Shown here: positions 1 to 9,378 of the stretch, one piece after another
Layout of the letters: each line of letters starts with the position of its first letter
How positions within the stretch are numbered: the stretch's first letter is position 1
Assembly: GCA_017470905.1 (NCBI GenBank)
Contig: JAFUXL010000031.1
Location: forward strand, 62,001 to 126,000
Direction: 5' to 3'
DNA from: Ruminococcus sp.
GTDB taxonomy: Bacteria > Bacillota > Clostridia > Oscillospirales > Ruminococcaceae
Length of the DNA stretch: 64,000 nucleotides
Made by a program: the position numbers and the translations under genes
The notes under the pieces: model-generated
The model's database searches: none
The model's input: the letters and a program-made list of their open reading frames with translations, nothing else
What the model was told of the DNA's origin: nothing

Positions 1-458
1 ATAAAATTTCAAGTGCCGGAAATATCCTGATTTATGCCTCTTTCGGCTCGGAAATCAATACATGGGATATATCCGAAAAGCTGCTGCTTGAAAATATCCC
101 AATTTCGTTTCCGAAATGCCGTGAAAACGGTGTCATGACCTTTCATACGGTAGGTTCGCTTGACGAGCTGAAAACAGGCAGATACGGCATATCCGAACCC
201 GATATATCACTTCCGCAGCCCGTTATTACAAAAAAAACCGTCTGTATTCTTCCCGGGCTTGCATTCACCGAAAGGGGCGAAAGGCTCGGTTACGGCGGCG
301 GATATTACGACAGGTTTCTTGCAGAATATCCGCAGATATACAAAATTGCCCCGACATACGAAAGACTTATTTCCGACAGTCTGCCGGCAATGCCCCATGA
401 TGTGAATGCAGACTGCATTATTACAGAAGAAAGGACGATAATTATTAATGAGCAATGA
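1..458 (+). CDS. 5-formyltetrahydrofolate cyclo-ligase, 5' end outside window
   Basis: The frame is open from base 3, so the gene begins upstream and only about the last 150 residues are visible. The family uses ATP to convert 5-formyl-THF to 5,10-methenyl-THF in cytosolic one-carbon metabolism. The deciding motif is RLGYGGGYYDRFLAEY near bases 282-329, the conserved C-terminal signature of this family. The stop overlaps the start of mltG by 11 bases, so the two genes are probably translationally coupled. The N-terminal ATP-binding part cannot be judged. Confidence 0.9.
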   Translation, partial: KISSAGNILIYASFGSEINTWDISEKLLLENIPISFPKCRENGVMTFHTVGSLDELKTGRYGISEPDISLPQPVITKKTVCILPGLAFTERGERLGYGGGYYDRFLAEYPQIYKIAPTYERLISDSLPAMPHDVNADCIITEERTIIINEQ

Positions 459-1848
459 ACCAAAGGACAGCCTCGAAAATAATCCCGATGCCGTAAACGG
501 TCAGCAGACCGAAGAGGAAAACCAGTCCATAACCGTAGATACCCTCTATATGACGGGAGAAATTCCGCTCCCTCCCCCCGATAAGCCCTATACTCCGACC
601 GTTGAGGATGAGAACGAAACGGATATTGAACTGCCTCCACCGCTGCCGCCCTTGCAGTATAACGGCGAACAGCAGCCTGCTCCCCCTCCCGTGCGCAGAA
701 CCGCAAAGCCTGCCGGTTCGGGCAAAAAGAAAAAACGCAAAAAGAAAAAGCAAAGAAACAGACTTCCCGGCGTTCTCATACTGACTACCTTCATATTCGG
801 CGTTTCCGTTGTCCTCGCACTCGTTATAATCGGTTTCGGAAAGGATATGTTCGGCATAGGAAAAAGCGACAAAACTCACCTCATTGTTATCCCCGAGGAT
901 GCGACCACGGAGGAAATCGCCGCTATGCTCGAAAGTGACGGCATTATAAAATCCCCGAAATTCTTTACAATCTTCTCACAGCTGAGGAGTGCCGAAATTC
1001 CCTATATAGCAGGCGAACACTTTGTAAGACCGAATATGGCTTATGAAACCATCATAAACGAACTGACAAGCGTTGAGGAGGAGGACATCAAGGAGTCTGT
1101 CGAGGTAACATTCCCCGAGGGCATAACCATAATTGATGCCGCAAAGCTTCTTCAGGACAACGGCGTATGCTCCGCAGAGGACTTTATCTTCTACTTCAAT
1201 TCGGGCGGATACGGCTATGAATTTGAAAATCATCTCACATCCGACACTTCCATAAAATTCATGCGTATGGAGGGCTATCTCTTCCCCGATACTTACTATT
1301 TCTTCACGGATATGGACCCCGAACAGGTTTGTCAGAAAATCTATATGAACTTTGACCAGAGAATTACAGAGGCAAGGTGGGAGAAAATCAATTCACTTGA
1401 ACTCTCTCTCGATGAGATAATAACCATGGCTTCTATCGTTCAGAAAGAGGCTGCCACAACGGGTACTATGACACTCGTTGCCTCGGTTTTCTGGAACCGT
1501 CTCAGGAATAAGGACGTTTTTCCGCTTCTCCAGTCAGACCCTACCTCCAACTATGCAAATGACGTTGTAAGACCAAATATGGAGGTTGTCGATGAAACTA
1601 TCGTAAATTCCTACGACACCTACAAAAGCCCCGGACTTCCTCCCGGAGCTATATGCAACCCCGGTATAGATGCGATAGATGCAGTGCTTGAGGATTACAA
1701 GTCCAATTACTTCTACTTCATCGCAAATATCAACACCAAGCAGACATACTTCGCCGAGACACTCGAAGAGCATTATGCTAACGAGGAGCTTATCAACGAA
1801 CAGTATGCCGCAGAAAGAGCCGCAAATGCGGAAAATCCCGCACAATAA
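448..1848 (+). CDS. mltG: Endolytic transglycosylase MltG (YceG-like)
   Basis: Membrane-anchored lytic transglycosylase that cleaves nascent glycan strands and sets glycan chain length. The 466-residue protein has a long cytosolic Pro/acid-rich N-terminus (about 1-90), a Lys/Arg cluster (93-106), one membrane helix (about 108-132) and an extracellular YceG domain. The catalytic glutamate motif is ASIVQKEA, with Glu334 matching the E. coli active-site Glu. Further signatures are LQSDPTSNYA and the C-terminal YDTYKSPGLPPGAICNPG. The start overlaps the upstream folate gene by 11 bases. A U32-family gene follows, as around B. subtilis yrrL (mltG) and yrrN/yrrO, which supports the call. The basic/proline cytosolic tail is longer than in the proteobacterial enzyme. 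Confidence 0.95.
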   Translation: MSNEPKDSLENNPDAVNGQQTEEENQSITVDTLYMTGEIPLPPPDKPYTPTVEDENETDIELPPPLPPLQYNGEQQPAPPPVRRTAKPAGSGKKKKRKKKKQRNRLPGVLILTTFIFGVSVVLALVIIGFGKDMFGIGKSDKTHLIVIPEDATTEEIAAMLESDGIIKSPKFFTIFSQLRSAEIPYIAGEHFVRPNMAYETIINELTSVEEEDIKESVEVTFPEGITIIDAAKLLQDNGVCSAEDFIFYFNSGGYGYEFENHLTSDTSIKFMRMEGYLFPDTYYFFTDMDPEQVCQKIYMNFDQRITEARWEKINSLELSLDEIITMASIVQKEAATTGTMTLVASVFWNRLRNKDVFPLLQSDPTSNYANDVVRPNMEVVDETIVNSYDTYKSPGLPPGAICNPGIDAIDAVLEDYKSNYFYFIANINTKQTYFAETLEEHYANEELINEQYAAERAANAENPAQ

Positions 1849-1855
1849 AAGAAAA

Positions 1856-1883
1856 TCAGCCGTTGGCACAAACCAACGGCTGA
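1856..1883 (+). terminator. Hairpin downstream of mltG
   Basis: Perfect 11-bp stem (TCAGCCGTTGG / CCAACGGCTGA) around a 6-base loop, starting 7 bases after the mltG stop. No good U-run follows, so it may be a weak terminator or an mRNA-stabilising 3' hairpin. Confidence 0.5.
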
Positions 1884-2010
1884 AGTAATTCACAATTCAC
1901 AATTCATAATTATAATGCCTGCGGCATTACGGATTAAAAAATACTACTGCTCATACGTTAATTATTATTTATTCATTATTCTTTATTCTTTTATACTGGG
2001 AGTGTGTTAT

Positions 2011-3228
2011 ATGACAAAGCTGGAAGTCCTCGCCCCGGCAGGCGATACGGAACGTTTCAATGCAGCTGTAAATTACGGCGCAGATGCCGTATACCTCGGA
2101 AGAAAAACCTTCGGCATGAGAGCCTCGCCCATGAATTTCGATTTGCAGCAGCTCGTAAGTGCCGTGAATATCGCACATGCCAAGGGCATAAAAGTGTATC
2201 TCACCTGCAATATCCTGCCGAGAAATGACGAGATACCGCAGTTTGAACAATTCGTCCGTGAGGCTGCCGAGGCAGGTGTCGATGCACTTATTGTCGCAGA
2301 TATCGGGCTTTTAATGATGATTAAAAGATTTGCCCCCGATATGGAAATACATATCTCGACACAGACGGGTATTGTAAATTATGCCGCCGCAAACGAATTA
2401 TATAACATGGGCGCAAAAAGAGTTGTCCTCGCCCGTGAACTATCCCTCGGCGAAATAGCAGAAATCCGTGCCAAAACCCCGAAAGACCTCGATATTGAAT
2501 GCTTTGTCCACGGGGCTATGTGCGTATCGTTTTCGGGAAGATGTCTGCTGTCGCAGTATCTCGTGCACCGTGACGCAAACCACGGAGAATGCGCGCAGCC
2601 GTGCAGGTGGGGCTATTATCTCATGGAGGAAAAGCGCAGGGGCGAATATTATCCGATATTCGAGGACGAAAAAGGAACTTATATCCTCAACGCAAAGGAT
2701 ATGTGCATGATTGAGCATATCGACAAGCTTGCACAGGCAGGCGTTTACAGTCTGAAAATCGAGGGCAGGGCTAAATCCGCATATTATGTCACGGTAGTAA
2801 CGAATGCCTACAGAATGGCTGTGGATGAATATTATAAAAATCCCGATAATTTCACTCTCCCCGACTGGATAAGGGACGAGGTGTACAAGGTCAGTCACAG
2901 ACAGTATTCAAAGGGATTTTTCTTCGGAACGCCCGAAAATTCCCAGTACTACGAGGACAGCGGATATATAAGGAATTTCGATGTTGTAGCCGTTGTCGAG
3001 GAATGCCGTGACGGTACTGTGTACTGTACGCAGAGAAACAGGTTTTTCAGGGGCGATACACTTGAATTGCTTGCACCATCGCAGAAACCTACAGTCCTCA
3101 CGCCCGATAAGCTTTTCGACGAAAACGGCGATGAAATAGAAACCACAAACCATGCAATGATGAAATTTTCCTTTAAGTCGGATATGGTATTTCCAAGCGG
3201 TACGGTTATCAGAAAAGAAGTAAAATAA
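2011..3228 (+). CDS. U32-family protein (TrhP-like tRNA hydroxylation factor / collagenase-like)
   Basis: 405-residue U32 family protein. The name peptidase is historical: characterised TrhP members help hydroxylate U34 of tRNA in the cytosol. It opens with KLEVLAPAGDTERF and carries the U32 signature around residue 163, ECFVHGAMCVSFSGRC, followed by the Cys-rich HGECAQPCRWGY. The start is placed at the ATG at 2011, preceded by CTGGGAGTG. The longer open frame back to 1915 runs through AT-rich repeat sequence and is not believed. Position after mltG mirrors the B. subtilis yrrL-yrrM-yrrN-yrrO region, which favours a TrhP role. Substrate specificity cannot be read from sequence. Confidence 0.85.
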   Translation: MTKLEVLAPAGDTERFNAAVNYGADAVYLGRKTFGMRASPMNFDLQQLVSAVNIAHAKGIKVYLTCNILPRNDEIPQFEQFVREAAEAGVDALIVADIGLLMMIKRFAPDMEIHISTQTGIVNYAAANELYNMGAKRVVLARELSLGEIAEIRAKTPKDLDIECFVHGAMCVSFSGRCLLSQYLVHRDANHGECAQPCRWGYYLMEEKRRGEYYPIFEDEKGTYILNAKDMCMIEHIDKLAQAGVYSLKIEGRAKSAYYVTVVTNAYRMAVDEYYKNPDNFTLPDWIRDEVYKVSHRQYSKGFFFGTPENSQYYEDSGYIRNFDVVAVVEECRDGTVYCTQRNRFFRGDTLELLAPSQKPTVLTPDKLFDENGDEIETTNHAMMKFSFKSDMVFPSGTVIRKEVK

Positions 3229-3238
3229 GGAGACACAT

Positions 3239-4387
3239 ATGGATAAGAAAATTCTTTTTACAATTCTGCTCCTCGCACTACTGTCCTCATGCACAACCAC
3301 TAAGAAATCCTCAGCAAAACCCTCTCCGCAGCTCATCGGTACTGATGAGGAAACCACAACCACGGAAACCTTTGTCACAACGACAGTACCCACCACTACA
3401 TCAAATATTTCGACATCTTCAGAGACTTCAACATCCTCAGAAACTTCGACCGTTTCAACCTCGACCACATCTTCGGCTTCAACATCAACCACAACAAAGG
3501 CAACCACCACGAAAACCACTGCCGCCACGACCACGACAACCACTGTTATAACCACGACAGCCGCACCTGTTACCACCGAACCGCCCGTTACTACTCAGCC
3601 CACAACGGAAATCCCACTCGACCCGTCACTTACTGTCATGAGCTACGGCTTGATATGGGACTGCAACGGCATATGCAATGTTACACTCCCCCTGTCATGG
3701 CAAGGAAGAGTACACGTTGACGGTTCGGGTGTTTACTGTAAGAAATGCTGGGATAATCAGCAGGGTTCGGGCTTGCTTTTCTCAATAAACATCTTTTCGT
3801 CAAATGAGATAATTCAGGGCATAGGCTACAGTGATTACCTTCTCGGAATGACATGGGACGGAAAATATGTATTCCCCATAACTCCCACAGATGTTAATTA
3901 TAATATTGACTATTCCGAATTAAGAAACGAATATGAGGATATGAAATCAAATATCCCGTATATTCTCCCGTACATAACCTGCAACGCCTCCCCCAATTTC
4001 GCACCTATGGATATATCGCAGTATATGCAGTCGGATTATGTATATAATCCGCACATGGACGGAACATGGGGCGCATATGACGATATGGGCACACGGTTCT
4101 CGCCGTTTGTAATATTTGATGTTCCGTCAAGAATTTTCGCTTTCAGAAGAAGCCTCAACGGTATCATGGAATACGGTGCTGTCTGGGAAAACAGAAATAT
4201 TGACTCCTACAGCAATGCTTCGGGATTATGGGGCGACTGCGGTCTTGTATTCCTCGACGGAAATCTCTACAGGGTTACTTATTATCCCTCCGCACCCATG
4301 ACGATGAATTTTGAGACACTCTACGGCGACAACACTATTTCCGCATATACATTCGAGTATTGGAACGAAAGCAAGCCCTTTGAATAA
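3239..4387 (+). CDS. Secreted lipoprotein with Thr/Ser-rich linker, unknown function
   Basis: Lipoprotein signal peptide with lipobox LLSSC (lipidated Cys18), then about 90 residues dominated by Thr and Ser (38-127), like a surface-exposed linker, then a 250-residue C-terminal domain I do not recognise. That domain is rich in aromatic residues and Asn (LIWDCNGICNVTLP, YPSAPMTMNFETLYGD) and holds a few Cys, so it may be a disulfide-bearing extracellular module. It starts 11 bases after the U32 gene with an AAGGAGA ribosome site and is probably cotranscribed. The GH25 lipoprotein at 31099 has the same kind of Thr-rich linker. The linker explains the long antisense open frame over this region. 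Confidence 0.8.
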   Translation: MDKKILFTILLLALLSSCTTTKKSSAKPSPQLIGTDEETTTTETFVTTTVPTTTSNISTSSETSTSSETSTVSTSTTSSASTSTTTKATTTKTTAATTTTTTVITTTAAPVTTEPPVTTQPTTEIPLDPSLTVMSYGLIWDCNGICNVTLPLSWQGRVHVDGSGVYCKKCWDNQQGSGLLFSINIFSSNEIIQGIGYSDYLLGMTWDGKYVFPITPTDVNYNIDYSELRNEYEDMKSNIPYILPYITCNASPNFAPMDISQYMQSDYVYNPHMDGTWGAYDDMGTRFSPFVIFDVPSRIFAFRRSLNGIMEYGAVWENRNIDSYSNASGLWGDCGLVFLDGNLYRVTYYPSAPMTMNFETLYGDNTISAYTFEYWNESKPFE

Positions 4388-4402
4388 TTAACCAAAATAA
4401 TT

Positions 4403-4430
4403 AAATCCCTCCGCACGCACGGAGGGATTT
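4403..4430. terminator. Bidirectional terminator between convergent genes
   Basis: Perfect 11-bp stem (AAATCCCTCCG / CGGAGGGATTT) with a 6-base loop between the stops of the lipoprotein gene (+) and the GH5 gene (-). A/T tails on both sides suit termination in both directions. Confidence 0.85.
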
Positions 4431-4434
4431 ATAT

Positions 4435-6141
4435 TTATACGGGGAGATTTTTTATTATTCCTGCATCGTACTGCTGTATAACCACTGCGTCCTTACCGCT
4501 TACACCGTCAACGCCGTCAACATCGGCATTTATTTTTCCCTGCGGTTCAAGATTGTATTTTTCGCTGTTTGCAAGATACTGGAGTATTCTTACCGCATCG
4601 GAGATACTTATTTTTCCGTCAAGGTTCGCATCGCCATAGAGATTATCGGATTTATCCGAGGAAGCCGCCGCTGTTGTTTCCGTCACGGGAGCGGTTGTGC
4701 TTGCCGATGTAGTTTCCTGAACGGAGGACGTTCCGCCCGAATAGTAATCTCCGAGGGAGATACCGTTTGCACCGACCTTTATTTTATGGTCAAGGCTTAT
4801 GAATTTGCCGTCATCGTTCTGCCAAAGTGCAGGCTTTACAAATTCATATTTCACCTCGTCCCATTTTTGGAAATTATCATAGACAAGACCGCCCGTATCG
4901 GAGGAATTTTCATTGAAGCACCAGAAAGTATGGTGAATATGCTTTTCAATCATATAATCACGCAGTTCCTTTAACCAGTGACGATTTTCGCCCGTGGTGT
5001 CGTGTTCGTCATCGACCCAGCCGCCCCATTCGCCCATGAGCAGGGGAGATATTTTTTCCTCTACAAGATAAGCCCATGTATCATACCAGTAATCGTCAAG
5101 GAGCGTCTGACGGGAGAATGTCTTTGTATCATCATCGAGATAGAACCATTCCTGATTATAAACCTCGGGGCCGTAATCGTGCGGAGAATATACAAGCTGG
5201 CTCTGATATTCGCCCAAATCCACGGGATATTCCCTTACTCCCCTGAGATTTGCTCCCCACCATGCGCCGTGATAGCCGCTGTAGGGATAGCGTGCATAAT
5301 CGACAGAGGGGGAGTTCCAGTTCTCGCCGTCCTCGAATTTGGGATAAACCTCTATACCCTCAACCATAATCAGCATATTGGGGTTCACATCGAGAACAGC
5401 CTTTGCGCCTCTTTCGGCGGCATATCTCCAGTTATTTTCATCGGACGAGCCGTCCCATTTTGCAAAATTTCCCTCGTCTTTTTTTCCGTGGGGTTCGTTT
5501 TTCAAATCCATAGCGATTATGGTATCATCGTCCTTGTAATAGTCCGTGAACCATGAAAGTGCGTCAAGCCAGTCATCGGTGCTGTATTTTTCGTCATACC
5601 ACAGCGGATAATTATGACCTGAGGCATTTGTCGTGGCACAATGAATATCTATCATAATTTTTATGCCGTTCTCTCTGCACCACTGAACAGCCATATTCCA
5701 TATATCAAAGCTGTATTTATAAGAGAGAGCAGTTCCGTATTCGTCAAATTCCTTGACCAATTCGGGGTTGGTGGAAGCATTTACCTTGATAAGCTCATCG
5801 GGTTCGTTGTTTTTCCATTGCAGGATAATCTGTGTTGACATGGGAACACGGAGGAGATTAAAGCCGTGGTCTGCGATTTCGTTCAGCATTTCATGCATAT
5901 TTCTCGTCCATACGCCGTCAAACACCTGACTTCCCACACTGTAGCCGAACCAGTTGCAGCCCGTGAGCCATACGGGGTTTCCGTCCATATCGACAATTTC
6001 GGCATTTTCGTTGACATGAAGCCAGTCGTCATGGTATTCGTCGGGGGCGGCATTTGTGTATGCCGGTATCGGATACAGTGCCGACACTCCTGCAATAAGT
6101 GCAGCCGAAGCTGCGGCGGTAAATTTTTTAAGGAATTTCAT
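4435..6141 (-). CDS. Secreted GH5 endoglucanase-type glycoside hydrolase with C-terminal dockerin
   Basis: Extracellular GH5 hydrolase, probably a cellulase, built for attachment to a cellulosome. With the ATG at 6141 (AGAGGTG ribosome site) the protein has 568 residues: a signal peptide (1-30), a TIM barrel with acid/base Glu216 in MDLKNEPHG and nucleophile Glu371 in LLMGEWGGW, a Ser/Thr linker (SSVQETTSASTT), then a type I dockerin (about 500-568) with two calcium loops, DANLDGKISISDA and DVDGVDGVSGKDA. An in-frame extension of 26 codons upstream runs through a repeat and is rejected. Its leader carries a copy of the nested-hairpin repeat. The dockerin implies a cohesin scaffold elsewhere in the genome. 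Endoglucanase versus mannanase or xyloglucanase cannot be settled here. Confidence 0.9.
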   Translation of the reverse strand: MKFLKKFTAAASAALIAGVSALYPIPAYTNAAPDEYHDDWLHVNENAEIVDMDGNPVWLTGCNWFGYSVGSQVFDGVWTRNMHEMLNEIADHGFNLLRVPMSTQIILQWKNNEPDELIKVNASTNPELVKEFDEYGTALSYKYSFDIWNMAVQWCRENGIKIMIDIHCATTNASGHNYPLWYDEKYSTDDWLDALSWFTDYYKDDDTIIAMDLKNEPHGKKDEGNFAKWDGSSDENNWRYAAERGAKAVLDVNPNMLIMVEGIEVYPKFEDGENWNSPSVDYARYPYSGYHGAWWGANLRGVREYPVDLGEYQSQLVYSPHDYGPEVYNQEWFYLDDDTKTFSRQTLLDDYWYDTWAYLVEEKISPLLMGEWGGWVDDEHDTTGENRHWLKELRDYMIEKHIHHTFWCFNENSSDTGGLVYDNFQKWDEVKYEFVKPALWQNDDGKFISLDHKIKVGANGISLGDYYSGGTSSVQETTSASTTAPVTETTAAASSDKSDNLYGDANLDGKISISDAVRILQYLANSEKYNLEPQGKINADVDGVDGVSGKDAVVIQQYDAGIIKNLPV

Positions 6142-6154
6142 ATTACACCTCTTG

Positions 6155-6247
6155 TTTAAAATCGTCAAACTGCACCTTTGGGGCTTGTTCCTTTGTTCTC
6201 TCCGCAAAGCTCCGTTCACTCCTGTAACAAGAGTGCAGTTTTCCTCT
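6155..6247 (-). repeat. Nested-hairpin leader repeat, copy A
   Basis: Read on the minus strand it starts AGAGGAAAA, pairs AAACTGCAC with GTGCAGTTT (outer stem) and CTTGTT with AACAAG (inner stem), and ends GACGATTTTAAA. The GH5 ribosome site follows at once. The arms differ from other copies but still pair. Confidence 0.85.
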
Positions 6248-6274
6248 ATAGTATTTAGTGAATTTCATGATTAC

Positions 6275-6303
6275 ATTATACATCAGTTTTTTTCGCTTGT
6301 CAA
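6275..6303 (-). promoter_or_regulatory. Promoter of the GH5-dockerin gene
   Basis: TTGACA (6298-6303) and TATAAT (6275-6280) with a 17-base spacer on the minus strand. A start near 6268 would put repeat copy A wholly inside the transcribed leader. Confidence 0.85.
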
Positions 6304-6445
6304 CAAAATTTTTATTTTATTCACAAAAATAATATTAAAATCTGCCCGACTGCGGAACCAATAATAAAAAATACTGCTCCCCCTTTCTGTGGCGGAAGCG
6401 GACAGAGAAAAATAATAAACAAAATATGAATATTTAAAAAAGTTA

Positions 6446-6474
6446 TTGATTTTTCGTCCCGTTTTTGTTATAAT
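6446..6474 (+). promoter_or_regulatory. Promoter of the GGDEF/solute-binding pair
   Basis: TTGATT (6446-6451), 17-base spacer, TATAAT (6469-6474), 30 bases before the ATG at 6504. The rest of the 6142-6503 gap holds the GH5 promoter, repeat copy A and AT-rich sequence. Confidence 0.8.
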
Positions 6475-6503
6475 AATGTAAATAACAGAGTAAGGAGAAA
6501 ATT

Positions 6504-8009
6504 ATGTCCGAAAAGAAAAAAATAAAACCGTTCTCGGCTGATATAGGCAAGTTTAAAATTGCAATCATTTCGGGATTTGCAGTAATTGTCGCAGTTTCCA
6601 TAATAGCAGTTTCAATACTTTCGGTAAAAAAAACCGACAGCGTTCTTAAAAACAAGGTCATTTCCCTTACATCTTCCCTGAATGTTCAGATGAAATTAAA
6701 CCTCGACAGCTATTTGCAGAGAATGGAAAAAACAGGCACTCTCGCTTTCGGAGAACCCGAAACATACAAATACGACGCAACCGACCCCGACAATGACGAG
6801 TATGAGGCTCTGAATACCGAAAAAATTATTTCCGACAAGCTCTACAGCCTCTGCATTATGGAGAATTTTGTCGATTACGGCATAGTCTACAGCAATAACA
6901 GAACCATAGGAAAAATTTCAAACGGCACGGCAAGCCTTTTCGGCGAAGATATATATAAAGACCTCAGAGCAATGGTATCCCGTACAAGAACCAATGACGG
7001 CTGGTCTACGGGATATAAAAACGATTTCCGCCGTATATACTATGTAAAGGAGATACACGAAAACGCACTGCTCGTCATATCCTTCTACGCAACGGAGCTT
7101 GAGGACGTTTTCGACAACCCCGAAACTTTAAGCGATATGAAAATAAGACTTGTGAACAAGGATTATAATATAATCTATGCGGAGGAGTGGGACGAAATAG
7201 GCACTCCCCTGCTCCCGAAGATAAAAGATAGAATTGAGGACAAAAATTCCGCATCTGTTATGGACAACGACTACCTCGTAACCATAAATTCATGCGGTTA
7301 TGACTGGTATGTTATATCTTCAATCAAGACACAGGTAATACTAAAGGAAAAAAACGATATGAGGATATACATATATGCCGTTGCTCTGACCGCCGCCGTA
7401 CTTGCCGCACTCCTCGGCGCATGGCTCTCCGTAAAGCTTACAAGACCCGTTACGAATATCGTATCTGTCCTCGACACAAAGGCTCATATCGACCAGCTGA
7501 CGGGCATACTGAACAAACGTTCATTTGAAGATTATGCGCAGAACCGTCTCTCCGTGTCAAACGGAATTACAAGGCACGCCGTCATAATCATCGACCTTGA
7601 TAATTTCAAGGGCGTAAACGATACCCTCGGTCATGCCTACGGCGACAGGGTTCTTGCAAATACGGGAAATATCCTGCGCTCAGTTTTTTCCTCCGATGAT
7701 ATTCTCGGAAGAATAGGCGGTGACGAATTTTGCGTGCTTGTGAATTATATCCCACGCAACGAAAAGGATTTCAGCGATTATGTCCACGGAAAATGCCGTG
7801 AGCTTTGCGAGGCTTTCTCAAATAATTATACGGGCGATGACGGAAAATATAAAATTTCCGCAAGCATAGGCGTTTCGCTCTATCCCATGCACGGAAAGAA
7901 TTTCGGCGAAATGTACAGCTCCGCCGATACCGCCCTCTATCACTCGAAGAAAAGCGGCAAGGATACATATACTTTCTATGAGGAAAATATGAAAGGCGGC
8001 GGAAAATAA
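6504..8009 (+). CDS. Membrane diguanylate cyclase with extracellular sensor domain
   Basis: Predicted c-di-GMP synthase of 501 residues. A membrane helix (about 16-41), a roughly 245-residue extracellular region, a second helix (about 288-312) and a cytosolic GGDEF domain. The active site is intact: RIGGDEF with GGDEF at 405-409, preceded by DQLTGILNKRSFE and DLDNFKGVNDTLGHAYGD. No HAMP or PAS is obvious. The extracellular part is Cache-like in size and placement, but that is inference. The stop overlaps the next ATG (TAATG), coupling it to a sugar-binding lipoprotein that has no transporter genes beside it, so the lipoprotein may present ligand to this sensor. Confidence 0.88.
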   Translation: MSEKKKIKPFSADIGKFKIAIISGFAVIVAVSIIAVSILSVKKTDSVLKNKVISLTSSLNVQMKLNLDSYLQRMEKTGTLAFGEPETYKYDATDPDNDEYEALNTEKIISDKLYSLCIMENFVDYGIVYSNNRTIGKISNGTASLFGEDIYKDLRAMVSRTRTNDGWSTGYKNDFRRIYYVKEIHENALLVISFYATELEDVFDNPETLSDMKIRLVNKDYNIIYAEEWDEIGTPLLPKIKDRIEDKNSASVMDNDYLVTINSCGYDWYVISSIKTQVILKEKNDMRIYIYAVALTAAVLAALLGAWLSVKLTRPVTNIVSVLDTKAHIDQLTGILNKRSFEDYAQNRLSVSNGITRHAVIIIDLDNFKGVNDTLGHAYGDRVLANTGNILRSVFSSDDILGRIGGDEFCVLVNYIPRNEKDFSDYVHGKCRELCEAFSNNYTGDDGKYKISASIGVSLYPMHGKNFGEMYSSADTALYHSKKSGKDTYTFYEENMKGGGK

Positions 8010-9274
8010 TGAATATCAGAACCAAAATTCTCTCCGCAGTATGTATCGCCTCCGCAGCCGTGTTCTTTTCGTGCGGCGAAAGCGATGTTATACACTCACA
8101 GAATGAACAGACTCTCGTAACGCTTTCGTGGTGGGGAAACGATGCAAGAAACGAATATACCCTGGAGGCGGTCGAGGAGTTCGGCAAGCTGCACCCCGAA
8201 ATAAAGGTCAAATGCAGCTATTCCGAATGGTCGGGCTATGAGGCAAGGAGCAGAGTACAGATGATTTCCGATACCGAAGCGGACGTTATGCAGGTGAATT
8301 TCGCATGGCTCTCGGAATATTCCCCCGACGGCAAGGGATATTATGACCTCGAAAAACTATCCGACATAATAGACCTCTCGAATTATTCGGAGGATATGCT
8401 CGAATACGGAAGAAAAAACGGCATACTCAACGCTGTCCCCATAGCTATGAATACCGAAACCATCTATATAAACCAATCCGTACTCGATAAATATAACCTC
8501 GATGTGCCGCTTACCTGGGACGATTTGTTCGTTTGCGCCGAAACGCTCAGAAAGGACGGAATATATCTGCTTTCGGGTCCTTCAAAATCTGTGTGGCTCT
8601 ATGCGATAACCTATGCGGAACAGCTTTCGGGGAAAAAATTCACGGACGGCGACAATTTCAGCTTCACCGCCGATGAGCTTGAAATAATGATTGAATTTTA
8701 TGACAGGCTCGTTAAGGAGGAAGTCATGCCGCAGGTGGAATATTTCAGAAAAATCGACCTCGACAACAAGGTATATGCAGGTACTGTCGCATGGGTCAGC
8801 GATGCCGTCAACTACCTCGGCACTCTCTCCAATAAAGGAGAAAATATAATACCTGCCGAATATACCGCACTCCCTGGCATTGAAAGCGGTACGGGCTGGT
8901 ATGCAAAGCCTGCTACAATGTATGCCGTAAGCAAGAATACCGAATGCCCGAAGGAGGCAGGTCTGCTCCTCGATTTTCTCTGCAACAGCATGGAGATGGC
9001 ACAGCTTCAGGGCGTTGAAAAGGGTATTCCCCTCAGCAAATCGGCAAGGGAACACCTTGACGAAATCGGTATGTTAAGCGGCATACAGTACGAGGCATCC
9101 AAATTAATGGAAAATAATCCCCATATGTCAAAAATGCACCCCCTCATGGAAAACAGCCGGATTATCGAGGATTATTTTGCGGTATGCAACGAGGTAATAT
9201 TCGACAAAGCCGACTCAAAGGAAGCCTCGGAAATTCTTTTTGAGCAGATAACCGAGATATGCAAAAATCTCTGA
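8009..9274 (+). CDS. ABC-type sugar-binding lipoprotein, family 1, without transporter partners
   Basis: 421-residue extracellular solute-binding protein of the maltose/oligosaccharide type. The signal peptide ends in lipobox VFFSC (Cys22). The start of the mature fold, TLVTLSWWGNDARNEYTLEA, and the region NGILNAVPIAMNTETIYINQ are typical of sugar-binding proteins. No permease or ATPase gene is adjacent: upstream is the GGDEF gene, fused at a TAATG junction, and downstream is a GH3 gene. Either it serves a transporter encoded elsewhere or, more interestingly, it is the ligand-binding partner of the cyclase. The specific sugar is unknown. Confidence 0.85.
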   Translation: MNIRTKILSAVCIASAAVFFSCGESDVIHSQNEQTLVTLSWWGNDARNEYTLEAVEEFGKLHPEIKVKCSYSEWSGYEARSRVQMISDTEADVMQVNFAWLSEYSPDGKGYYDLEKLSDIIDLSNYSEDMLEYGRKNGILNAVPIAMNTETIYINQSVLDKYNLDVPLTWDDLFVCAETLRKDGIYLLSGPSKSVWLYAITYAEQLSGKKFTDGDNFSFTADELEIMIEFYDRLVKEEVMPQVEYFRKIDLDNKVYAGTVAWVSDAVNYLGTLSNKGENIIPAEYTALPGIESGTGWYAKPATMYAVSKNTECPKEAGLLLDFLCNSMEMAQLQGVEKGIPLSKSAREHLDEIGMLSGIQYEASKLMENNPHMSKMHPLMENSRIIEDYFAVCNEVIFDKADSKEASEILFEQITEICKNL

Positions 9275-9378
9275 AATTAAAAAATAATATATCCCCGTCC
9301 AATCGGGAGATATAAAGACGGAATATAAAAATTCAGCGCATCTTTATTATATAAAATTTTTAAAAAAGTGGTGATAAA

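Noticed and set aside
2908..3576. Long minus-strand frame rich in Val
   Set aside because: It is the antisense of the Thr-rich linker of the lipoprotein gene and of the U32 gene end; no ribosome site or promoter. The same holds for 31245-31523 opposite the GH25 linker.
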